A stretch of DNA of 27,623 nt, from the NCBI GenBank assembly GCA_036824245.1, contig DAITAO010000037.1:1-27623 (forward strand), given 5' to 3'. Both the position numbers and the translations under genes were made by a program. Below the pieces are notes generated by a model that was not told where the DNA came from, did no database searches, and saw nothing but the letters and a program-made list of their open reading frames with translations. Position 1 is the first letter of the stretch; each line of letters begins with the position of its first letter. The DNA comes from JACVRM01 sp036824245 (GTDB lineage Bacteria; Actinomycetota; Thermoleophilia; Gaiellales; Gaiellaceae). Below are positions 1 to 9,814 of the stretch, piece by piece.

Positions 1-2826
<2,826 letters not shown>

Positions 2827-2835
2827 GAGCAATCG

Positions 2836-2872
2836 AGTCTACCGCCGCCATACTGTAGCGAACATACGTTCG
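2836..2872 (-). promoter_or_regulatory. uvrA promoter with LexA (SOS) box
   Basis: Positions 2859-2872 read CGAACATACGTTCG (minus strand CGAACGTATGTTCG), a perfect match to the Gram-positive/actinobacterial LexA consensus CGAACRNRYGTTYG. On the minus strand a TAGACT -10 candidate lies at 2836-2841, 9 nt before the uvrA ATG. A 17-nt spacer puts the -35 position inside the LexA box, so bound LexA would block RNA polymerase. A second -10 candidate, TACAGT at 2852-2857, abuts the box. The LexA box is seen directly; the exact promoter is inferred. Confidence 0.85.
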
Positions 2873-2909
2873 TGAAGGCAGAAGGAACCGCGGCTGTCTG
2901 CGGTAGCCC

Positions 2910-2935
2910 GAGTGCCAGGCTTCAGCCTGGCACTC
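2910..2935. repeat. Perfect REP-like palindrome, copy 1
   Basis: GAGTGCCAGGCT and AGCCTGGCACTC form a perfect 12-nt inverted repeat separated by TC. It lies between the convergent-facing end of the PH-domain gene and the uvrA promoter. It shares its core and flanks with the copy at 2983-3008 and shares the GCCTGGCAC core with copies near 12.4 and 23.1 kb. There is no T-run, so it is not a typical intrinsic terminator. Confidence 0.85.
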
Positions 2936-2982
2936 ACAGGCGATCGCTACGGATTGACCGCCAAACTAGGCGCAGCTCGACC

Positions 2983-3008
2983 GAGTGCCAGGCTCCAGCC
3001 CGGCACTC
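2983..3008. repeat. REP-like palindrome, copy 2
   Basis: GAGTGCCAGGCT / CC / AGCCCGGCACTC is the same element as at 2910-2935, with one G-T wobble in the stem. The flanks are shared as well (CCG before, CACA after), so the repeated unit is longer than the hairpin. The two copies are 73 bp apart. The rest of the 207-bp gap between 2827 and 3033 holds the uvrA promoter and nothing else I recognise. Confidence 0.8.
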
Positions 3009-3033
3009 ACAAGCAGCCGTCTACAGGGGATTT

Positions 3034-3465
3034 CTAGGAGGCGAGACGCTCGACGAGCGCTGTCACATCGCCGGGCTGCGACACGTGCTCGATCTCGAGC
3101 GGGCCGACCACGAGCGTCCCGTAGCCGAGGAGGCGGCCCGTGGCGGACTGCTCTACCTCAACCGCGTCGATCTTGCCCAGGCGCACCGCTCGGGCGCGCT
3201 TTCGGAGGGTGCCGTCGACGACGTAGAGGCGCTGGGTCGTCACGACGAGGTGCATCCGCTCCCACTGCCATACGGCCCGCAGCGCCAGGCAGGCACCCAA
3301 CACGATCAGCAGCGATCCGGCTACCGCAAGCGGCCAGCTGAACCCGAGCAGCACTCCGCCCAGCCCCGCCAGACCGACCGCCTGTCCAAGCGGCCAGGCG
3401 AGCACGACCCCATGCCGGCGGGCATCAAGGCAGATGTGTTCCTCATCTCGCCGCTCCTCCTCCAC
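3034..3465 (-). CDS. Two-helix membrane protein with bacterial PH (bPH2) domain
   Basis: This 143-residue protein has two hydrophobic helices at about residues 22-66 (AVGLAGLGGVLLG, then SLLIVLGACLALRAVW). A soluble domain follows: HLVVTTQRLYVVDG, then VRLGKIDAVEVEQS and GRLLGYGTLVV. That pattern matches the YdbS/bPH2 family (PF03703), whose cellular role is poorly defined but membrane-linked. The start chosen is GTG at 3465, which lacks a clear Shine-Dalgarno; a later in-frame GTG is possible. It lies 48 bp downstream of the 66-residue gene and may be cotranscribed with it. Family assignment is good; function is unknown. Confidence 0.75.
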   Translation of the reverse strand: MEEERRDEEHICLDARRHGVVLAWPLGQAVGLAGLGGVLLGFSWPLAVAGSLLIVLGACLALRAVWQWERMHLVVTTQRLYVVDGTLRKRARAVRLGKIDAVEVEQSATGRLLGYGTLVVGPLEIEHVSQPGDVTALVERLAS

Positions 3466-3513
3466 GGATCGCGGTTCGCTGCGCGCCTGACGCTTCCTGC
3501 AGGCGCAGTGGCG

Positions 3514-3714
3514 CTACTGCCGGTCGGGCTTGTCTGAGCCGCTGCCCGGCACCTGTGTGCCGATGAACGTCGTCTCGGACTGGGACTGCGACAGGCGCAG
3601 GTTGTCTCGCTCGTCGGCCAGCCGCTTGGCTTCCTTGTACGCGGCTGGATCGTCCGACTTGGTGCTGCGCATCAACGCCCGCAGACGGTCGAGGAAGCTC
3701 ACGCCTTCCGCCAT
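3514..3714 (-). CDS. Small hydrophilic protein, unknown function
   Basis: A 66-residue protein beginning MAEGVSFLDRLRALMRS. Residues 5-45 look helical and strongly charged (YKEAKRLADERDNLRLS); the tail is Ser/Thr/Gly-rich. I see no membrane segment or known domain. Its ATG at 3714 lies inside the end of the upstream gene (16-nt overlap), which suggests translational coupling with that membrane protein. No family is recognised. Confidence 0.6.
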   Translation of the reverse strand: MAEGVSFLDRLRALMRSTKSDDPAAYKEAKRLADERDNLRLSQSQSETTFIGTQVPGSGSDKPDRQ

Positions 3715-3935
3715 TTCCCGAAGACAAGGCCGCCGAGCGTGAAGCCGAGGCCGAACGTGCCCAGCGTGAACGCGACCAGCGTCACTGCTTTGCGCCAGCG
3801 GGACAGCCGCTGCCAGCGGCCGAGCGCCTCCTCCTCTTCCATGGTGAGCGGCTCCCCGCGACGCTTCTTTCGCATCGCGCCGCCCGCACGGAGACCGAGG
3901 TAGAGGTCGTCGAAGATCTCGGTCGGCTCGTCCAA
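3699..3935 (-). CDS. Small single-helix membrane protein, unknown function
   Basis: Taken from the TTG at 3935 this is a 78-residue protein. The N-terminal half is charged and acidic (DEPTEIFDDLYLGLR, MEEEEALGRWQRL). One hydrophobic Gly-rich segment near the C terminus (VTLVAFTLGTFGLGF) is followed by a short basic tail. The TTG has no Shine-Dalgarno, but a TATACA -10 box lies 10 nt upstream, fitting a leaderless or very short leader; ATG at 3875 is the alternative start. It overlaps the 66-residue gene and is divergent from the phosphoesterase at 3965. Family not recognised; start uncertain. Confidence 0.55.
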   Translation of the reverse strand: MDEPTEIFDDLYLGLRAGGAMRKKRRGEPLTMEEEEALGRWQRLSRWRKAVTLVAFTLGTFGLGFTLGGLVFGKWRKA

Positions 3936-3945
3936 CCCAGCTGAG

Positions 3946-3955
3946 TGTATAGCCT
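3946..3955. promoter_or_regulatory. Overlapping divergent -10 boxes
   Basis: The sequence TGTATAGCCT reads TATACA on the minus strand (3946-3951), 10 nt before the TTG at 3935. On the plus strand it reads TATAGC (3948-3953) or TAGCCT (3950-3955), the latter 9 nt before the GTG at 3965. The two start codons are only 29 bp apart, so the two promoters must share these bases. Confidence 0.5.
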
Positions 3956-3964
3956 CGAACGCCT

Positions 3965-4795
3965 GTGCCGGCCCGGATTCTCCACATCTCCGACATTCAC
4001 GTCGGCACACGGGAGGAGCAGCCCATCCAGCGCGCACTGCGTCCGATCGTCGACGAGCTCGCTCCCGAGCTAGTCCTCGTGAGCGGCGATCTCACGCACC
4101 GCGCCCGCCGTCAGCAGCACGAACAGGCGGCCGAGTTTCTCCGCTCGCTCGAGCGACCGCTGCTCGTGATCCCCGGGAACCACGACATCCCGCCGTGGTC
4201 GCTAGGCCGCTTCACACACACGTTCAGGGAGTTCGATCGCCAGTGGCAGGAGCGGGAGCCCGCTCACCACTCGGACACATCGATCGTCCTCGGGCTCAAT
4301 TCGGTGCGGCCCTGGCGGCATCAGTCCGGCGCGATCGGCCGCGCCCAGCTCGAGCGCGTCCGCACGCTCCTCGCCGGCGCGTCGGCGGGCGCCTTGCGCG
4401 TCGTCGCACTCCACCACCACATGCTCGGCGCGCCGTGGCGGAGCTGGAAGCCTCCGCTCTCGCGGCGCACACGCACACTGGCCGCGCTCGTCGAAGCCGG
4501 CGCCGAGCTCGTGGTGGCCGGCCACGTCCACCAGTCGGCAGTCAGCGAACGCCGCGAGTTCGCGGTCGTGCACGGCGGCGAGCGCAGCGCCGTCGTCACT
4601 AATGCACCCGGCCTCGGGCAGCCGCGCCCGCACAGGCGAGGCGAGTCGCGCGGCTTCCATTTCTACGAAGGCGAGCGGGAGACGCTCCGGGTGCTCACCT
4701 ACATCTGGAGGGACGAGGACTGGGCACTGACCGCAGACCGGCTCTACCCGCGCGGGCGCCGGCCGCTGGCGAGCGTCCGGGCGGACACGGCTTAG
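3965..4795 (+). CDS. Calcineurin-like metallophosphoesterase
   Basis: A 276-residue binuclear-metal phosphoesterase. The five family motifs are present in order: DIH (Asp10, His12), GDLTHR (Asp42), GNHD (Asn72, His73), ALHHH (150-152) and GHVH (His187, His189). Spacing and length resemble class III cyclic-nucleotide phosphodiesterase/CpdA-like proteins, but the substrate cannot be read from sequence. No signal peptide is seen, so it is probably cytoplasmic. GTG at 3965 is the start because the DIH motif follows within ten residues and a -10 box lies 9 nt upstream. It ends 13 bp from the convergent RidA gene. Confidence 0.9.
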   Translation: MPARILHISDIHVGTREEQPIQRALRPIVDELAPELVLVSGDLTHRARRQQHEQAAEFLRSLERPLLVIPGNHDIPPWSLGRFTHTFREFDRQWQEREPAHHSDTSIVLGLNSVRPWRHQSGAIGRAQLERVRTLLAGASAGALRVVALHHHMLGAPWRSWKPPLSRRTRTLAALVEAGAELVVAGHVHQSAVSERREFAVVHGGERSAVVTNAPGLGQPRPHRRGESRGFHFYEGERETLRVLTYIWRDEDWALTADRLYPRGRRPLASVRADTA

Positions 4796-4808
4796 TGGCT
4801 CGAAGGCA

Positions 4809-5231
4809 CTAAGTCCCGCTGGACAACCAGGCGACGGCCTCGACTTCGATCAGCAAGTCCGGGTGGAAGAGGCCGGCGACCTGGACGAGCGAGCTTGTCG
4901 GCGGGCGAGCGGTGTCGACGAACTCGTCACGGACCGCGCGGATCGTCGGCAACTCCGAGACGTCGACCACGAACAGGGCGAGCTTGACCACGTCGGGCCA
5001 GTCGGCGCCGGCTGCTCGAAGGGCTCTGCCGACGTTGGCGAAGGCAAGACGCGTCTGGCCCTCCCAGCCGCCGTCCACCGCGAGCGTCCTTTCGGCGTCC
5101 ATCGCCACCTGCCCGGACGTCCACACCAACCGTCCGGCCGGAATGCTCACGACGTGGCTGTAGCCGGACGGTAATGGAAGGCCGTCCGGGGACGAAAACA
5201 CGGGACTGGCGCCGGGCACAGCCAGCGGCAA
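4809..5231 (-). CDS. RidA/YjgF/UK114 family protein lacking the catalytic Arg
   Basis: A 140-residue protein of the Rid family (trimeric chorismate-mutase-like fold). Matching stretches are GRLVWTSGQV, FANVGRALRAAG, DVVKLALFV and LIEVEAVAW. In active RidA enamine/imine deaminases an Arg (Arg105 in E. coli, in RSCVEV) binds the substrate carboxylate; here the aligned segment is SSLVQV, with Ser in that place. It is therefore more likely one of the Arg-less Rid subgroups, which are not expected to have RidA activity. The start is TTG at 5231; the GTG four codons later is possible. It sits 31 bp behind the 47-residue membrane protein. Confidence 0.85.
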   Translation of the reverse strand: MPLAVPGASPVFSSPDGLPLPSGYSHVVSIPAGRLVWTSGQVAMDAERTLAVDGGWEGQTRLAFANVGRALRAAGADWPDVVKLALFVVDVSELPTIRAVRDEFVDTARPPTSSLVQVAGLFHPDLLIEVEAVAWLSSGT

Positions 5232-5262
5232 CCCCGTTAGAACCTCGCCGTGACGCGAATGG

Positions 5263-5406
5263 CTAGTACCAGCGGCCGCGGGCGAAGCCGCCGAATGCGA
5301 TCAGCCCGATCAGGGCGATGATGAGCCCGATGATCGGTGCATCGAATACGAGCCAGACGACGATGCCGATGATGACCAGCAGGCCGCCGAGGGTGATGCC
5401 GGGCAT
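5263..5406 (-). CDS. 47-residue hydrophobic membrane protein
   Basis: A very short gene starting with ATG at 5406 after an excellent Shine-Dalgarno (AAGGAGG, 6-nt spacer) and ending in TAG. The product is almost all membrane segment: about residues 4-20 (ITLGGLLVIIGIVVWLV) and 25-40 (IIGLIIALIGLIAFGG), joined by FDAP. It ends in a short basic tail, FARGRWY. This resembles the small two-helix proteins common in actinobacterial envelopes. No function is known. The strong ribosome binding site makes it a convincing gene despite its length. Confidence 0.75.
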   Translation of the reverse strand: MPGITLGGLLVIIGIVVWLVFDAPIIGLIIALIGLIAFGGFARGRWY

Positions 5407-5509
5407 TCCTTGCCTCCTTGTCTACCGCCGTAGTCTCCCGGCGGACGTCGCACCCTAAACATCTGGAGAGGTGGGAGCCCGCCCTAGCAGCGGGCCCCCA
5501 CCCCGTGCG

Positions 5510-8500
5510 CTACGGCGTGACCGTCGGACACCCCGCCCCGCTACAGGTGATCCGTCCCTGAATGGACGGGCTCAAAGGGCTGTTTCCGCTGACGTAGTCG
5601 GCCGTGACCTGATCCATGATCTCGCGAGTCGTCGCGCGGGCCGAGAAGACCGGATAGCCGTCTCCCCCCGCGGTCATGAAGTCGTTTTCGGCGATCGTGT
5701 AGCTCGAGTCGGCCGTCAGGTCGACCGGTGCTCCGGTGCATGCCCCGGCGGCATCCGCTCGGACCGCAGACAGCACTCTGCTGCCTGCTGCTGCGGTGAC
5801 GTCGTAGGCGAAGCAGAGGCCCGATACCTGCGGGAAGCGGCCGTCGGCTGCCGGCATACGAGAGACACCGTTCTCGAGCATGGTTTTCAGCTCGGCGCCG
5901 TTCAGCGTCAGCGTCGTGACGACGTTTCCGAACGGCAACACGCCCAGCACCTGGCCGCGAGTGATCGGGTACGGCGGCGGAGTGAACGGCGGGCAGAAGT
6001 CGCTGGGGTTGTCCGCCGCCGGGCAGGTCAGATCGGCCCGCAGGCCGCCCGAGTTCGTGATCGCGAAGTCGGTCCCGTACGTCTTGCGCATCCCGTCCGT
6101 GACTACGTTGCCCAGCAAGGACTCGCAGGTGCGACCCGCGCTCTGCCCGCAGGCGTCTGCACGCGGGATAGCGACCGTGGACGAGCCGATCACGGTGCCA
6201 AGTACGGGCGCGAGCTGAGCGTTCAGCTCGTTGATTCTCGCCTGGATGGCGGGATCGGGCGTGATGCCGATGTTCCACGGCTTGTGAAAGTCGGCCGTCT
6301 TGTAGACGACGTTGCCGGTCGTCAGGTCGACGATCAGGCGCACGCGTGTGAAGCGGATCCCCTTGCTGCGGTTCTCGGTCACTAGCAGCTTGCTCGGGCG
6401 CACGTCGAGCACCTGGAAGTCGGTGTGGTCGCCGATTACGGCATCCAGACGCCAGGTGTCGTCGGCGAAGTCGATCAGCGGCCCGGACGGGTTTGTCAGC
6501 AAGCCGAGCGGATTGAGCACCCCCGCCGTGGCGCCGAAGTGCCCCATCGCCACGGCCGCATGCACCTTGCCCCACAACTTGAGGCGCTCCTTGTTGACCG
6601 TCGCGACCGGGTCGACGACCTGGAACGGTCCGAGCGAGCCCGGGGTCGTCAGCACCGGGATGTCGGTGTTCGAGAAGCCGATCATCCCGAGCTTGGCGCC
6701 GTCGAAGTCGAAGGTCGCCGACCGCTTCCACTCGGGTGGCGTATTGCCTGCGAGGTCCACGATGTTCGACGAGACATGGACGTAGTCGGCGAGCGGGATC
6801 AGCTCGTTGCGGAGGTACTGCTCGCCCTTGTCGAAGTTGTGGTTGCCAAGCCCGTCGATGTCGGCTCCCATCCTGTTCATCATTTCGATGGCGGGCTTGT
6901 CGCCGAACGCCGCAGAGATGGGCGGCGTGGCTCCGACGGTGTCGCCCGCCGCCATGGTGATCGAACCATTTCTCGCCTCGGCGCGGTAGATGTCGAACCA
7001 CGGCTTGAGGAACGCCGAGCCGCCGATCGCGAAGGCAGCGCCGACGGTGTCGGGCGCATCGGTGAGCGGCGTGATCTGGCCGTGCCAGTCGCTGATGTCG
7101 AGGATCGTGATCTCGCGCAGCTTGGAGGCATCCGGGAACACGTCGTAGCGGATCTTGCCGCGGGCGTTCTGCGGTCCCTGGATGCCGAGCAGCGCCGCGG
7201 CCGTGGGCGCCACGTCGATCGCCGGCACGGTGCCCGGCAGAGTGCCTGACCTGATGCCCGGCCCGGCGGCGAAGAAGCTGCCGTGCATGTCGACGTTGCC
7301 CGTCTTGTTGACGAGGTCCGGCAGGTACCCGTGCTGGCCGAAGAACTGCGAGAACGCAACCGCCACGCCGGGCGTGCCCGCGTCGGACTGGTACGGCGGA
7401 CGCAGCACGACGACCACGTCGCCGCTGCGGTTCGGATGCAGCGCGTCCGTTCCGTCGACATTTCGCAGCTCCTCCTTCTTGAAGATCTTCAGGACGACCT
7501 GCTTGGACGGGTTGGCCGGATCCTTCACGTTCTGGAACGCGGCAATCGCTGCGTTCCGCACCTCCTCGTACGTCGTCCCGGCGGGCAGCACCGGGTTGAC
7601 GTAGATCTGGATCGTGCCGCCGGCCCAGCACGCCTTGGCGAGGTCGGTGGCCGCGGCGCCGCAGTTCGACGCCGTGTTGCCGCCGCTCGCGTGCAGCGAG
7701 ATGCCGTCGACCTGCGCGTCGAAGAGCACCTTCCGCGCGTTCACGGCCATCCACTGCGGCGCGAAGCCGTGATCGGAGTTCACGAAGGTCGAGACGTTGT
7801 AGCCCGCCAGCTGACGGGCGAGGGCGAGCGTCTGGTCGGCCTCGTGGTAGGCCGCTTGGATGTAGCGCTCGCGCTGCCTGAGCCTGAAGTCCTTCGCACC
7901 GTCTCCGTTGACGTCGTCGTAGTACGGGTTCGGAGCGCCGTCCATGTCCTTCGGCCAGAGAAGTCCGAGGAACTGGTGGGAGAACTCGTCCGTGACGGGG
8001 TTGCCGACGAGCAGCAGGTCAGGGTGGAAGCCCAGGCCGCGGAGCTGCCCCCCGTCCACCGTCTTGACCCAGCTGTTCCCGAGGATGTAGCGCATGTATG
8101 CGAAATGCGCGTCACCCCATTTGAGGCCCTGCTCCACGTATGTCGCCTCGTCGACGATGAGCGCCTCGAGCGGCGCAAAGTCGGCCGCAGTCGAGGTCGG
8201 GAAATTCGCGTTGAGCGTCTCCTCGAACGACGCCGCGCAGGTGCAGTCGAGGTAGCTGGCGTTCGCCCGCGTCAGCGACGTGAAGTAGAGCCGGAACTTG
8301 GAGAGATCCTTGCTCAGATCGATGAGCTTGAGGTGATGCCCTGCCGTCAAGCCTGAAGTCAGCTTGACTTTGACCTCCGCCCACTGGCCGGCCCGCAGGT
8401 TCGCGACGGCCGCCGCACCGTTCTTACCGACCGCGTTGGGCACCACGAGCACCCGCTCGTAGCTCGTCTTGCCGTCGTTGGACGGGTCGAAGATGTAGAG

Positions 8501-9304
8501 GTCGTACTGGTCGTTGGCGACTGCCGTGGAGCCGATGTCCAGCGTCTGTTGCTTCGGCGGGCTGTACGAGGCCGGCACGTTTGTCCAGCCGGCCGCATCG
8601 GCGAGGTCGACCCGGAAGTAGTCGACGCCGAACGAGTTGGCGAGCGCAGGCTGGCCGGGCAGGTCGTAGTTGAGGATGATCCCGCGCCGTGAGAAGAAGC
8701 TCCGGAAGTCGACGACCGGGCCGCGCATCGGCGGGGTGAGCCCGCGCGAGGCCACCCACTCGATCGACGCCACTTTCTTGCCGGCACGCTCGGCGGCCTG
8801 CTGGATCGTGTCCGCCTGGAGGACACCCGGATCGGCGAAGCTCGTGCGCGCCGTGAAGGTGTTGCCCGTGCGGTGGAACGTGTTGTTCGTCGAGCCGTGC
8901 TCGCTGGGCCAGGTGCCGGTCGCGAGGGTCGACCAGCCGACGCCGGTGTTGGGCGGGAACGCCTGCTTGAGACCGCCCTCACTGTGCACGCCCGCGCTGA
9001 TCACGTCGGCCAGCGCCGGCATGACGCCCTGGGCGGCGTACCGCTTGGCGATGTCCTGCCGCATTCCGTCGGCCGCGAACATGATGACGCGCTGACCGGC
9101 AGGCAAGCCGGCGAAGCGGCGCGTCGATTTGCGCGCTTTCTTTCCGGGTTTCCCTCGCTGGTTCACCTCCCCGCGCTGCTTGGCCGCGGGCTTCGCCTTC
9201 GCGGGCGACCCCTCTGACCCGCCTGCAGCCGCTCCGAGCCCAACGGCACCGAGCAGCAGAGAACTCGCCGCAACGAGGGATATGACCAGGTGGATGCGAC
9301 GCAC
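5510..9304 (-). CDS. Secreted fusion: alkaline-phosphatase-superfamily domain + UshA-type 5'-nucleotidase
   Basis: A 1264-residue exported protein. Residues 1-28 form a signal peptide (MRRIHL, then a hydrophobic core), followed by a Lys-rich linker to about 65. Residues 70-715 match the type I phosphodiesterase/nucleotide pyrophosphatase group: metal Asp79 (ADGMRQD), nucleophile Thr120 (FPPNTG), TGTWPSEHG, DEFSHQ (439-444) and NSDHGF (509-514). An EF-hand-like DVNGDGAKD lies at 464-472. Residues 730-1010 are a calcineurin-like metallophosphatase: SDWHG (Asp739, His741), GDT (Asp788), GNHNFD (820-825), GHFG (His922), GDH (958-960). Residues 1035-1250 are the 5'-nucleotidase C-terminal domain (ITNSGGLRAD, GGDGYPVF). 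It probably acts outside the membrane, salvaging phosphate from nucleotides. Start is GTG at 9304 with an AAAGGGGA ribosome binding site. It stands alone as a transcription unit. Confidence 0.9.
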   Translation of the reverse strand: MRRIHLVISLVAASSLLLGAVGLGAAAGGSEGSPAKAKPAAKQRGEVNQRGKPGKKARKSTRRFAGLPAGQRVIMFAADGMRQDIAKRYAAQGVMPALADVISAGVHSEGGLKQAFPPNTGVGWSTLATGTWPSEHGSTNNTFHRTGNTFTARTSFADPGVLQADTIQQAAERAGKKVASIEWVASRGLTPPMRGPVVDFRSFFSRRGIILNYDLPGQPALANSFGVDYFRVDLADAAGWTNVPASYSPPKQQTLDIGSTAVANDQYDLYIFDPSNDGKTSYERVLVVPNAVGKNGAAAVANLRAGQWAEVKVKLTSGLTAGHHLKLIDLSKDLSKFRLYFTSLTRANASYLDCTCAASFEETLNANFPTSTAADFAPLEALIVDEATYVEQGLKWGDAHFAYMRYILGNSWVKTVDGGQLRGLGFHPDLLLVGNPVTDEFSHQFLGLLWPKDMDGAPNPYYDDVNGDGAKDFRLRQRERYIQAAYHEADQTLALARQLAGYNVSTFVNSDHGFAPQWMAVNARKVLFDAQVDGISLHASGGNTASNCGAAATDLAKACWAGGTIQIYVNPVLPAGTTYEEVRNAAIAAFQNVKDPANPSKQVVLKIFKKEELRNVDGTDALHPNRSGDVVVVLRPPYQSDAGTPGVAVAFSQFFGQHGYLPDLVNKTGNVDMHGSFFAAGPGIRSGTLPGTVPAIDVAPTAAALLGIQGPQNARGKIRYDVFPDASKLREITILDISDWHGQITPLTDAPDTVGAAFAIGGSAFLKPWFDIYRAEARNGSITMAAGDTVGATPPISAAFGDKPAIEMMNRMGADIDGLGNHNFDKGEQYLRNELIPLADYVHVSSNIVDLAGNTPPEWKRSATFDFDGAKLGMIGFSNTDIPVLTTPGSLGPFQVVDPVATVNKERLKLWGKVHAAVAMGHFGATAGVLNPLGLLTNPSGPLIDFADDTWRLDAVIGDHTDFQVLDVRPSKLLVTENRSKGIRFTRVRLIVDLTTGNVVYKTADFHKPWNIGITPDPAIQARINELNAQLAPVLGTVIGSSTVAIPRADACGQSAGRTCESLLGNVVTDGMRKTYGTDFAITNSGGLRADLTCPAADNPSDFCPPFTPPPYPITRGQVLGVLPFGNVVTTLTLNGAELKTMLENGVSRMPAADGRFPQVSGLCFAYDVTAAAGSRVLSAVRADAAGACTGAPVDLTADSSYTIAENDFMTAGGDGYPVFSARATTREIMDQVTADYVSGNSPLSPSIQGRITCSGAGCPTVTP

Positions 9305-9421
9305 GGAGATTCCCCTTTCTCTCGACCTTCGCGGGCGCGAGTCTACGACTCCCTACCCGCGCATGCGGTTCTGAGTCGTGGCCGCACGGTGAGCGGGTGG
9401 TGAACGCTTCCCGCAAGCGCG

Positions 9422-9485
9422 CCGCGCTCTAAAAAAGGGTGCCGTTCCGCACGGAGCGCGGCTATCGAGCCGCCGGGAGGCGGCT
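9422..9485 (-). terminator. Probable terminator/structured end of the uvrB-DUF2277 unit
   Basis: The 219-bp gap 9305-9523 follows the DUF2277 stop. On the minus strand it contains a stem GGCGGCT/AGCCGCC with a 4-nt loop (9468-9485). Next comes an 8-bp stem CCGCGCTC/GAGCGCGG (9422-9429 with 9454-9461) enclosing a small GTGC...GCAC hairpin and a run of six T (9431-9436) directly after that hairpin. The hairpin plus T-run fits intrinsic termination, though the small stem is short. The remainder of the gap holds the ribosome binding site of the phosphatase gene. Confidence 0.45.
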
Positions 9486-9523
9486 GCCGGTGTGGCTCCG
9501 CGTACCCCTCCGGCGAGGCGCCC

Positions 9524-9805
9524 TCAGCTCGCGATGGCTGTGCCGAACCGCTTCGTCGCCCGCTCCCTGGCGCGCGCCGCCTCATGCTCGCGATCTCGCG
9601 GCGCCGACGTGGTGACCAGCTCGCCGAGCAGCCGCTGTGACGCCTCGGCAACGGCGTCGACCGCGCGCGTGAAGGAGGCCTCGTTCGCGCGCGACGGCTT
9701 CGTCATCCCGCTGACCTTGCGGACGTACTGCAGCGCCGCATCGCGGACCTCTTCCTCGGTCGCGGGCGGGTCGAAGTTGTGCAGAACTCGGATGTTGCGG
9801 CACAT
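9524..9805 (-). CDS. DUF2277 family protein
   Basis: A 93-residue protein opening MCRNIRVLHNFDPPAT, the hallmark of DUF2277. It continues with EEVRDAALQYVRKVSGMTKPS, which suggests helices resembling small DNA-binding or nucleoid-type proteins. Its function is unknown. ATG at 9805 has an AGGAGGAG ribosome binding site that starts at the stop codon of uvrB, only 9 bp upstream, so the two genes are almost certainly cotranscribed. The tail is Arg/Lys-rich. Family confidence is high; a link to repair is only suggested by position. Confidence 0.85.
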   Translation of the reverse strand: MCRNIRVLHNFDPPATEEEVRDAALQYVRKVSGMTKPSRANEASFTRAVDAVAEASQRLLGELVTTSAPRDREHEAARARERATKRFGTAIAS

Positions 9806-9814
9806 AGGCTCCTC

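Noticed and set aside
5541..7754. 737-codon minus-strand open frame
   Set aside because: Shadow frame of the fused phosphatase gene, which has complete active-site motifs in its own frame.
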